DNA of 15,991 nt, from the NCBI GenBank assembly GCA_958445065.1, contig CAUCQW010000038.1, positions 1 to 15,991 on the forward strand, in the 5' to 3' direction. This DNA is from an uncultured Collinsella sp. (GTDB lineage: Bacteria; Actinomycetota; Coriobacteriia; Coriobacteriales; Coriobacteriaceae). Position 1 is the stretch's first letter; each line of letters opens with the position of its first letter. Below are positions 1 to 6,833 of the stretch, in pieces. The translations under genes were made by a program, and so were the position numbers. The notes under the pieces were generated by a model. That model had not been told where the DNA came from, searched no databases, and was given only the letters and a program-made list of their open reading frames with translations.

Positions 1-112
1 ATCTTGAACACCTTTCGCTCTTAACTAGGTGTCCAATTCATCATACCCACTCCATAGTGTACCGACAGATGGGTCGAAAAAGCGGGCCGCATGTCCCAAA
101 ATTCGCAGACGG
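1..112. other. Left-edge non-coding sequence, possible promoter for a gene beyond the window
   Basis: No convincing coding sequence lies here. Read on the minus strand, a TATGAT hexamer (about positions 34-39) could be a -10 box. A GAAAGG stretch occurs close to position 1 and the last two bases are AT. This would fit the ribosome binding site and start codon of a gene just outside the window, but the next base is not visible. The -35 region is poor. This is a weak inference. Confidence 0.2.
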
Positions 113-150
113 CAAGGCGCCCGGCGAGCACATACTCGCCGGGCGCCTTG
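113..150 (-). terminator. Strong hairpin downstream of bgl
   Basis: A perfect 16-bp stem (CAAGGCGCCCGGCGAG pairing with its complement at 135-150) closes on a 6-nt loop. It starts 28 nt after the stop codon of the glucosidase gene. No U-tract follows on either strand, so it is either a poorly canonical intrinsic terminator or an mRNA 3'-end stabilising stem. The structure is certain; the role is inferred. Confidence 0.6.
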
Positions 151-178
151 GTTAGGAGGCTACGGTTATCGGGAAAGC

Positions 179-1621
<1,443 letters not shown>

Positions 1622-1645
1622 TCATACGCTGCTTGTCGTGGTTTC

Positions 1646-1674
1646 AGTATCCCCGCAAATAGGGCCTCGCCCAA
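1646..1674 (-). promoter_or_regulatory. Putative promoter of the 6-phospho-beta-glucosidase gene
   Basis: On the minus strand TTGGGC (1674-1669) is followed after 17 nt by GATACT (1651-1646), about 37 nt upstream of the start codon. The first three -35 bases and four of six -10 bases match the sigma-70 consensus. No clear operator or antiterminator stem was seen. Confidence 0.4.
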
Positions 1675-1765
1675 CGACAGCGACGCAGGCCGACACTTCT
1701 TTTCGCACACGGCGGCCCGGCAGCCGCCCCCGTCTGACACTTTCTGATACCGCCGCCCCAAACCA

Positions 1766-1792
1766 CCACAAAGGGGACAGGCACCTTTGTGG
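1766..1792. repeat. REP-like palindrome, left copy
   Basis: CCACAAAGG and CCTTTGTGG form a 9-bp stem around the loop GGACAGGCA. The core GGGGACAGGCACC resembles REP sequences mobilised by IS200-like RAYT transposases in many bacteria (family resemblance from memory). An identical copy lies at 3108-3134. Confidence 0.7.
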
Positions 1793-1809
1793 CGGCTTGG
1801 GCCCGGTTT

Positions 1810-1866
1810 GTCTCGATCTGTAACAGGTAGAGACGATTTAGCCCGCTAGATGTTACAGATCGAGAC
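1810..1866. repeat. 57-nt hairpin repeat, copy 1 (25-nt loop)
   Basis: GTCTCGATCTGTAACA (1810-1825) and its exact complement (1851-1866) form a 16-bp stem enclosing 25 nt. The loop starts GGTAG and can extend the stem by TAG/CTA pairing. Two related copies with the same loop length lie at 3154-3206 and 3233-3289. This copy has the same loop sequence as the third. Confidence 0.8.
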
Positions 1867-1874
1867 AGAAGATT

Positions 1875-1932
1875 CTAGTCGCAGGTGATGTCGAGGTTTT
1901 GCCGACGAGGCCTACGTAACCGCCTTCGCTCA
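1875..1932 (-). pseudogene. 3'-end remnant of a second DUF4867 allele
   Basis: Read on the minus strand, this matches the last 16-18 codons of the DUF4867 gene at 3298-3942, ending with the same stop codon. Differences are mostly synonymous or conservative (GGT/GGC, GAC/GAT, Val/Ile, Thr/Ala), as expected between alleles of a real gene. One base is missing in the run before GCC, so the frame is broken, and a further single-base difference lies near 1928. Similarity stops at about 1930. It is too short to be functional. Confidence 0.75.
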
Positions 1933-1941
1933 GCAATTCAT

Positions 1942-1989
1942 TTGACTGAATAGGAAAGAAAGGAAAAAATAGGAAAAAAAGGAAAGGAG
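1942..1989 (+). promoter_or_regulatory. Possible promoter and polypurine leader of the AAA ATPase gene
   Basis: TTGACT at 1942-1947 is a fair -35 box; the best -10 at 17 nt is AAAAAT (1965-1970). From 1951 to 1987 the sequence is almost only A and G, with repeated AGGAAA units, ending in AAAGGAGA, a strong ribosome binding site just before the ATG at 1994. The promoter is uncertain; the ribosome binding site is clear. Confidence 0.4.
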
Positions 1990-1993
1990 ACTT

Positions 1994-3100
1994 ATGACTG
2001 AAACCATCTTCTCCCCCTCATTTGGAAATCGCCCGTCCTATCTGGTGGGTCGCGGGAACGTGATTTCGACATTCATCTCCGGTCTTGAGCAGGAGCCGGG
2101 CAATCGAGACCGAGCCATGCTCATGCTCGGCCAGCGAGGCAGCGGCAAGACGGTTCTTCTGTGGGAACTTGCCGACCGCGCACGCAAGCTCGGTTTTGTT
2201 GTCGCCACACCCACCGTAGCCTCCGAAGATATGCTTGAGCGCATTGTTGAAAAAATCCAAGAAGCAGGCGAGCCTTATGTCAGCAAGCGTCATCTCCCCA
2301 AACTTTCTGGCGGTAGCTTGAGCGTCTTCGGCTTCTCAGCCGGTCTCGAGTTCACACGCGATGTGCAGGAGACCAAGAGTTTCCAGTTCAAACTCACGCA
2401 GCTGGCGCGCAAGCTGACCGAGCAGGGGCACGGCATCCTCATCCTTATCGATGAGCTCCAAGCTAATTCACCTGAGATTAGACAGCTCGTCACCGCCTAT
2501 CAAGAGCTGGTCGGTGAGGGACTCAACGTCGCGCTTGTTATGGCAGGTCTCCCGGGAGCCGTCTGTGCAACGCTCAATGACCGCGTGCTGACATTTCTCA
2601 ACCGCGCTCGCAAGGTCACGCTCGAACCGCTTTCAGTCGGAGATGTCGATGCCTATTATCAGCGGGCTTTCGAAGAGCTCGACCTTGATATTCCAGGCGA
2701 TCTTCGCCTCCGTGCCGCTCGCGCAACCCAAGGCTCGCCCTATATGCTGCAGCTCATCGGCTATAACATCGGCAATCGCTGCAAGACAGGAGAACACGTA
2801 ACGCCAGAGCAAGTCGACGGAGCTATCGAAGCGTCAAAAGCCGATTTCGAAAACGATGTTTGTGAAACGACGCTCGCCGCGCTATCGGACCAAGACGTCG
2901 CGTTTCTCGACGCAATGACTGATGACGAAGACGCCGTTTCGCGCATTTCCGATGTAGCGAAACGTATGTCAGTCACACCCGACTATGCGCAAAAGTATCG
3001 CCGGCGCCTCATCGACGCCGGCGTAATCGAACAGGCGCGCCGCGGTTACGTGCGTTTCGCCGTTCCATATATGGCTGACTATCTGCGCAGCCAACTCTAG
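1994..3100 (+). CDS. AAA-type ATPase, archaeal-ATPase/Orc1-like family, with C-terminal winged helix
   Basis: Predicted cytoplasmic ATP-binding protein of 368 aa. An N-terminal VGR motif (residues 18-20) precedes Walker A GQRGSGKT (46-53). Walker B is ILILIDELQ (148-156, D153/E154). A sensor-1-like strand ends in VMAGLP (182-187), followed by the FLNRA...LEPLS segment typical of archaeal-type ATPases (AAA_16/COG1672 type). The last ~80 residues, with VAKRMSVTPDYAQKYRRRLIDAGVI, look like a winged helix, suggesting nucleic-acid contact. The start is fixed by AAAGGAGA upstream. Base composition seems somewhat lower in GC than its neighbours. It stands alone, opposite to its neighbours, inside direct repeats, so horizontal acquisition is likely. 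The cellular role is unknown; mobile-element maintenance or defence are possibilities only. Confidence 0.85.
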   Translation: MTETIFSPSFGNRPSYLVGRGNVISTFISGLEQEPGNRDRAMLMLGQRGSGKTVLLWELADRARKLGFVVATPTVASEDMLERIVEKIQEAGEPYVSKRHLPKLSGGSLSVFGFSAGLEFTRDVQETKSFQFKLTQLARKLTEQGHGILILIDELQANSPEIRQLVTAYQELVGEGLNVALVMAGLPGAVCATLNDRVLTFLNRARKVTLEPLSVGDVDAYYQRAFEELDLDIPGDLRLRAARATQGSPYMLQLIGYNIGNRCKTGEHVTPEQVDGAIEASKADFENDVCETTLAALSDQDVAFLDAMTDDEDAVSRISDVAKRMSVTPDYAQKYRRRLIDAGVIEQARRGYVRFAVPYMADYLRSQL

Positions 3101-3107
3101 GCAGCCA

Positions 3108-3134
3108 CCACAAAGGGGACAGGCACCTTTGTGG
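3108..3134. repeat. REP-like palindrome, right copy
   Basis: Identical to 1766-1792: a 9-bp stem CCACAAAGG/CCTTTGTGG around GGACAGGCA. Being eight nucleotides past the ATPase stop, it could also act as a 3' stem for that mRNA. Confidence 0.7.
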
Positions 3135-3153
3135 CGGCTTGGGCCCGGTTTGG

Positions 3154-3206
3154 CTCGATCTGTAACAGGTAGGCCGTCGAAACCGAGCCTGGTGTTACAG
3201 ATCGAG
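3154..3206. repeat. Hairpin repeat, copy 2 (25-nt loop, diverged loop sequence)
   Basis: CTCGATCTGTAACA (3154-3167) pairs perfectly with 3193-3206. The 25-nt loop shares only GGTAG with the other copies, yet it can still extend the stem, here by AGGC/GCCT. Keeping stem, loop length and distal pairing while the loop sequence changes suggests selection on structure. Confidence 0.75.
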
Positions 3207-3232
3207 ATTGTTCGGTCTGTCCCCTGCAGTTT

Positions 3233-3289
3233 GTCTAAATCTGTAACAGGTAGAGACGATTTAGCCCGCTAGATGTTACAGATCGAGAC
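3233..3289. repeat. Hairpin repeat, copy 3 (25-nt loop)
   Basis: GTCTAAATCTGTAACA (3233-3248) pairs with TGTTACAGATCGAGAC (3274-3289) with two mismatches. The loop is identical to copy 1. It ends nine bases before the DUF4867 stop codon, so it could also serve as a 3' stem of that mRNA. Confidence 0.75.
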
Positions 3290-3297
3290 AGAAGATT

Positions 3298-3942
3298 CTA
3301 GTCGCAGGCGATATCGAGGTTTTTGCCGATGAGGCCTACGTAGCCGCCCTCGGCAGCCTTGGGGCTGTCAGCATGGCAGAGAACCCACTTGTCGGCCTTC
3401 CAGTAGCAGTAGCTGTCACCGGCGGTAGGCATGTCGGTTGCGGCCTCGGGGCGCGGGCCGTTGGTGCCGGCGGGAAGCGCCACCATCACCTGGAAGCCAC
3501 CGTCGTCGACCATGCACGGCGTGTAGTGGAGCGTGGTGTTGAAGACCTCGACAACCTTGCCCGCCGGCACGCAGAACGCCTTGACGCACGCGGTATCGAG
3601 CTTGCCGTCCTCGATCTCCCAGCGATGCGCCACGAGCAGGATAAAGTCGCGCGCGCCCAGGTTGAACTCACTCGCGCGGTGGTACTCCAGGCAGTTGAGA
3701 CGCGTGTTGTGGCCGTTGCACCAGCCGAGCTGGAAGGGACGGCCACCAAACATGAGAAAGCCCAGTTTATCGGCATCCTTGACGCCCTCGAGCTCCGGCG
3801 CACTTGCAACGTACTTGCTGCCCTCGGGGATGGGCGTGGCAGAGAGCGCCTCGAGCACGGGCGACGTGAGCTCAGACGGAACGTCATCCCAAACGTTGCC
3901 ATAGGATTTGAACTCGGGATCGTTGACAGAGTAGATATGCAT
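3298..3942 (-). CDS. DUF4867 family protein
   Basis: Protein of 214 aa matching the DUF4867 pattern as I know it: FGGRPFQLGWCNGHNTRLNCLEYHRASEFN in the middle (quoted here only as its key pieces CNGHN, LEYHR and SEFN), then VPAG, TTLHYTPC and LPAGTNGPRP. Conserved His, Glu and Cys residues suggest a cupin-like metal or sugar binding fold, but no reaction is established. Members often sit near sugar-metabolism genes, which is inference for this locus. An upstream GTG at 3948 is in frame but overlaps the ribosome binding site. AGGAG at 3952-3948 sits five bases before the ATG at 3942, so I take the ATG as the start. The 3' end abuts a repeat block and a diverged copy of the last codons lies at 1875-1932. 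No signal peptide or membrane segment is seen. Confidence 0.85.
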   Translation of the reverse strand: MHIYSVNDPEFKSYGNVWDDVPSELTSPVLEALSATPIPEGSKYVASAPELEGVKDADKLGFLMFGGRPFQLGWCNGHNTRLNCLEYHRASEFNLGARDFILLVAHRWEIEDGKLDTACVKAFCVPAGKVVEVFNTTLHYTPCMVDDGGFQVMVALPAGTNGPRPEAATDMPTAGDSYCYWKADKWVLCHADSPKAAEGGYVGLIGKNLDIACD

Positions 3943-3951
3943 GTTCACTCC

Positions 3952-3977
3952 TGTTCGTAAATGTGACTATACGAACA
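3952..3977 (-). promoter_or_regulatory. Operator-like inverted repeat upstream of DUF4867
   Basis: On the minus strand TGTTCGTA, 10 nt, TACGAACA: perfect 8-bp arms. A TATAGT hexamer that could be the -10 box spans the start of the spacer, and the downstream arm touches the AGGAG ribosome binding site. A second smaller palindrome (TGAGCG/CGCTCA, 3992-4011) lies upstream. Placement suggests a repressor site, but the regulator is unknown. Confidence 0.5.
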
Positions 3978-4026
3978 TTCTAGAACAAACATGAGCGATT
4001 TTGAACGCTCACCCCGACCAATCAAC

Positions 4027-4057
4027 AAAAAGGCGCCCCCGCATAAGCGAAGGCGCC
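4027..4057 (-). terminator. Rho-independent terminator of luxS
   Basis: On the minus strand GGCGCC plus UUCGC pairs with GCGGG plus GGCGCC around UUAU (11 pairs including two G-U), followed directly by UUUUU. It lies 30 nt after the luxS stop codon. Confidence 0.85.
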
Positions 4058-4086
4058 CAATGCGCGCGTTTTGGACGACAAAGCCC

Positions 4087-4575
4087 TTACGCCTGCTGAT
4101 AGTGCAGATGCTTCTCGTCGATATCGGCCAGGTCGCGGTCGAGGTAGCGGCGCGCAAGCCAGTTGGCCATGGGGAGGTTCTGGTCCAGGTAGTTACCGCA
4201 TTCCTCGGGAGCGGCACCGGGGACATCGCCCTCGAAGCCGGCGACAAACTCAAACAGCTCGCGGACGAGCGGCAAGACCTTCTCGCTCGTCAGCTCGCCA
4301 AAGACAACCAGGTAAAAGCCCGTGCGGCAGCCCATGGGGCCAAAGTAGACAATGCGGCTCGACCACTCGGCATGATTGCGAAGGAACGTCGCGCCCAGGT
4401 GCTCGATGGTGTGGCACTCGGCCGTGTTCATGACCGGCTCCTTATTGGGCGTGGTCAGGCGCAGGTCAAAGGTGGTAACGGCGGCGCCGGTCGCCGGATC
4501 GCGGTCGATGCGGCTCACGTACACGCCGGGCTCAAGCAGCAGATGGTCAACGGAAAAGCTCGCGATGCGCTCCAT
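4087..4575 (-). CDS. luxS: S-ribosylhomocysteine lyase LuxS
   Basis: LuxS splits S-ribosylhomocysteine into homocysteine and DPD, the precursor of autoinducer-2, in the activated methyl cycle. The protein is 162 aa, close to the usual length. The metal ligands H55 and H59 are in HTIEHLGAT and C126 in EECGNY; the catalytic C83 is in GPMGCRTGFY. All key residues are present, so it should be active as a cytoplasmic homodimer. The start is supported by GAGAGGA six bases before the ATG. A proper terminator follows, and a large palindrome separates it from the upstream nucleoside hydrolase gene, so it may have its own transcript. No SAH nucleosidase (pfs) gene is visible nearby. Confidence 0.97.
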   Translation of the reverse strand: MERIASFSVDHLLLEPGVYVSRIDRDPATGAAVTTFDLRLTTPNKEPVMNTAECHTIEHLGATFLRNHAEWSSRIVYFGPMGCRTGFYLVVFGELTSEKVLPLVRELFEFVAGFEGDVPGAAPEECGNYLDQNLPMANWLARRYLDRDLADIDEKHLHYQQA

Positions 4576-4598
4576 GGCAGATCCTCTCGATAGTCAAA

Positions 4599-4669
4599 TT
4601 GGGACGGGGCTCTTTTAGCTGGTTCGAATGGTCACACCAATCATACCAGTCAAAAAAGCCCCGTCCCAA
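4599..4669. repeat. 71-bp imperfect palindrome between rih and luxS
   Basis: TTGGGACGGGGCT at 4599-4611 pairs with 4657-4669 without mismatch. The pairing continues inward through TTTT, CTGGT and a small tip around GGTCACACC (4630-4638), with few mismatches. A free energy was not computed, but the fold spans the whole element. Neither side has a clear U-tract next to the stem, so it may be an attenuating terminator, an mRNA stabiliser or a REP-like element. Confidence 0.7.
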
Positions 4670-4678
4670 AAAGACAAC

Positions 4679-5653
4679 TTAGCCAAGGACACGGGCCATA
4701 CGCGTCTTGAACTCGGACAGGAAGCGCGGAGCATCCACGGTCAGTGCCACAAGCGCGCTCTTGTCCGGATCGGACAGGCGACGCTCATCGCAGATGGTGC
4801 GACCGCGGTACTCGCCCAGCAGATCAACACGCAGGTTGCAGCCGAGCGCACCTACGAGCGTGGGGTCGACCGCCACGGCAACGGCCAGCGGATCGTGCAG
4901 CGCACAACCACCCAGGTAGGGTGCGTTCATCTCGTACGAGCCAATGTAGTGCTCGACCATGCTCGCAAATGCGCAGCCCGCCATGGTGCCCGAGCCCGTC
5001 CAGCCGGCAATGTCGCGGCGTGTGAGCACCACGCGATGCGTCACGTCCAGACCCACCATGGTGAGCTTACGGCCCGAGCGCAGCACCGCGTCGGCTGCCT
5101 CGGGGTCGCTCGCCATGTTGGCCTCGGCGCCCGCGCTCACGTTACCGGGCACGGTAAGGGCGCCGCCCATCACGACCACGCGGCCGATGGACATCATCGC
5201 CGCCGCATCGCGCTCCAGGGCGAGCGCCAGGTTGGAGAGCGGGCCAGTCGCTACGTAGACCAGATCGGGACCATAGGTGCGCGCGGCATCGATCAGATAA
5301 TCGACCGCAGCGTTGCCGTCGGCCGAGGTCGCCCCCACCGGCTCGTAGGGCGACGCGGGCACGCTCGCGCCGCCGATGCCGTTCTTGCCGTGAATGAGCG
5401 CGGTGGACGCCGGCGGCGTATAGGGCTCAGTCGCCTGCAGAGGACGGTCGGCACCCAGGTACACCGGAACCTCGGGGCGACCCAGCAGATCGAGCACCGC
5501 CAGGCAGTTGTGCGCCGATTGCTCGACGCGCACGTTGCCAAAGCACGTGGTGATGCCCACGAGCTCCACCTCGGGGCTCGCGATGGCATAGGCCAGCGCC
5601 ATCGCATCGTCCACACCCATATCCAGATCAAGGATCAGCTTCTTGATTGCCAT
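4679..5653 (-). CDS. Inosine/uridine-preferring nucleoside hydrolase
   Basis: Cytoplasmic enzyme of the IUNH family, 324 aa, hydrolysing the N-glycosidic bond of ribonucleosides to free base and ribose. The N-terminal calcium-binding motif reads DLDMGVDD (D9, D11, D15, D16), a variant of DTDPGxDD. YVATGPLSNLA (133-143), VMGGA, EANMASDPEAA (178-188, ligands for ribose) and HDPLA (H253/D254) complete the family pattern. The gene follows ribokinase with a 30-nt gap and a GGAG site, so the two are probably cotranscribed: the released ribose can be phosphorylated directly. Purine or pyrimidine preference cannot be told from sequence, so I leave the symbol empty (rihA/B/C-like). Confidence 0.92.
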   Translation of the reverse strand: MAIKKLILDLDMGVDDAMALAYAIASPEVELVGITTCFGNVRVEQSAHNCLAVLDLLGRPEVPVYLGADRPLQATEPYTPPASTALIHGKNGIGGASVPASPYEPVGATSADGNAAVDYLIDAARTYGPDLVYVATGPLSNLALALERDAAAMMSIGRVVVMGGALTVPGNVSAGAEANMASDPEAADAVLRSGRKLTMVGLDVTHRVVLTRRDIAGWTGSGTMAGCAFASMVEHYIGSYEMNAPYLGGCALHDPLAVAVAVDPTLVGALGCNLRVDLLGEYRGRTICDERRLSDPDKSALVALTVDAPRFLSEFKTRMARVLG

Positions 5654-5683
5654 TGTTCTACTCCGCTTCTCCGTCTTTATCGT

Positions 5684-6646
5684 TTAACCAAACCAATGTT
5701 CAACTTCGGCGCGCGTGGGAATCGATTGCTGAGCGCCCAGGCGCGACACCGTCACTGCCGAGGCGCGAGCGCCCGCGGCCATGCACTCAAAGAGCGGCAA
5801 GCCCTCTAGGCGAGCCGCCACCAACGCGCCGATAAACGTATCGCCGGCGGCCGTGGTATCGACTACCGCACTCGAAAGTGCCGGCATGCGCAGCAGCTCA
5901 CCGCCATCGCCGAGCGTAACCGAGCCGGCACCGCCCAGCGTGATGACCGCGGCGCCGGCGCCCTTGTCGAGCAGCGCATTGAGCGCGGCGACGCAACTCA
6001 CATCATCCGTGGGCAGAATGCCCGTCAGCACCTGGCACTCGGTCTCGTTGGGACAGACCAGGTCGACCGCAGGCCAGACCTCCGCAGGCAGCTCGCAGGC
6101 GGGCGCTGGATTAAAGACCGTATAGAACCCCAGCTCGTGAGCGCAAACAAGCGCCTCGGCCGTCGCCGCAAGGTCACATTCGCCCTGGGCGATAAAGACG
6201 CTTCCGGCAGCCGGGGCAATCTCGCTGGCGTCGCCGTCGAGCTCATGGGCCACCAGACGCCTCAACGCGCAGGCAACGTCCGCGCCCGCAAGCGCATGGT
6301 TGGCGCCCGGTGACAGTATGATGCGGTTGTCGCTCTCGCAGCGAATGATGGTCGCCGTTCCCGTCTCCACGTCATCGCGATGCACTACAAAGTCACAGTC
6401 CACGCCGGCGTCTTGGAGCCCCGCCACGAGCGACGCGCCGAACGCGTCGCGACCGACCGCGCCGATCATGTGCGTGCACGCGCCCATACGCGCGGCAGCT
6501 ACGGCCTGATTGGCGCCCTTGCCTCCGGCGTTGGTGATAAACCCGCTGCCGCCGACGGTCTCGCCCGCACGCGGTATGCGCTCGCACGCCACCGAAAGGT
6601 CCATGTTCATGCTGCCGAACACCGCAACGATGCCGCGATCTGCCAT
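5684..6646 (-). CDS. rbsK: Ribokinase (PfkB family)
   Basis: ATP-dependent kinase making ribose-5-phosphate from ribose, 320 aa. The N-terminal GSMNMDLSV and GGKGANQAVAAARMGA (41-56) bind sugar; NPAP and PNETE (199-203) lie in the middle. The signature DTTAAGDTFIGAL (263-275) carries the catalytic base D269, with the same AAGD form as E. coli RbsK. A longer reading frame reaches 6700, but GAGGAGG directly precedes the ATG at 6646 and the family N-terminus begins there, so that start is used. It is first in a two-gene operon with the nucleoside hydrolase. No ribose transporter is in the window, supporting a role in nucleoside salvage, although free ribose or another sugar cannot be excluded. 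Confidence 0.93.
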   Translation of the reverse strand: MADRGIVAVFGSMNMDLSVACERIPRAGETVGGSGFITNAGGKGANQAVAAARMGACTHMIGAVGRDAFGASLVAGLQDAGVDCDFVVHRDDVETGTATIIRCESDNRIILSPGANHALAGADVACALRRLVAHELDGDASEIAPAAGSVFIAQGECDLAATAEALVCAHELGFYTVFNPAPACELPAEVWPAVDLVCPNETECQVLTGILPTDDVSCVAALNALLDKGAGAAVITLGGAGSVTLGDGGELLRMPALSSAVVDTTAAGDTFIGALVAARLEGLPLFECMAAGARASAVTVSRLGAQQSIPTRAEVEHWFG

Positions 6647-6833
6647 GGAAACCTCCTCATCTGCGGGCCTTATGCCCACCGTCGGCCGTCGATCGTGCAC
6701 TCTCGCACCCCCTATAACTTTAGTTCACTTTGATGTGGACGCGCGCTTGAGCTTGCGCCAGCAGCAAGCATTCACAGGAGCAGGCAGCTACAATGAAGGC
6801 GTGATGATTATTCTCGTCATTGGATGATGTTTT
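6647..6833. promoter_or_regulatory. Divergent intergenic region between rbsK and the acyltransferase gene
   Basis: Both promoters must lie here. Candidates are TACAAT at 6789-6794 for the plus strand and TATAG near 6712 on the minus strand. Neither has a convincing -35 box at 17 nt. AACTTTAGTT near 6716-6725 is a small palindrome that could be an operator. Assignments are weak. Confidence 0.3.

Larger units (their letters stand above)
1763..1929. repeat. Left direct repeat flanking the AAA ATPase cassette
   Basis: This stretch recurs on the other side of the ATPase gene, in the same orientation. Positions 1763-1830 match 3105-3172 with one mismatch (T at 1811 versus G at 3153). Positions 1819-1886 match 3241-3308 exactly. 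The match then weakens through the DUF4867 3' end. Three parts are listed separately: REP-like palindrome, 57-nt hairpin and gene remnant. The rest of the 384-bp gap between the glucosidase and ATPase genes holds the bgl promoter (1646-1674) and an A/G-rich leader. Confidence 0.85.
3105..3350. repeat. Right repeat block flanking the AAA ATPase cassette
   Basis: The block starts four bases after the ATPase stop codon. It repeats the left flank but carries one more hairpin unit and an extra segment with CTGTCCCC (3217-3224), the inverse of GGGGACAG at 3115-3122. This gives a BIME-like arrangement of facing REP units. It runs into the intact DUF4867 3' end at 3298. Confidence 0.8.

Noticed and set aside
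4628..5809. A 393-codon plus-strand open frame, His- and Arg-rich
   Set aside because: It is the antisense of the nucleoside hydrolase and part of ribokinase, with an unnatural composition and no ribosome binding site.
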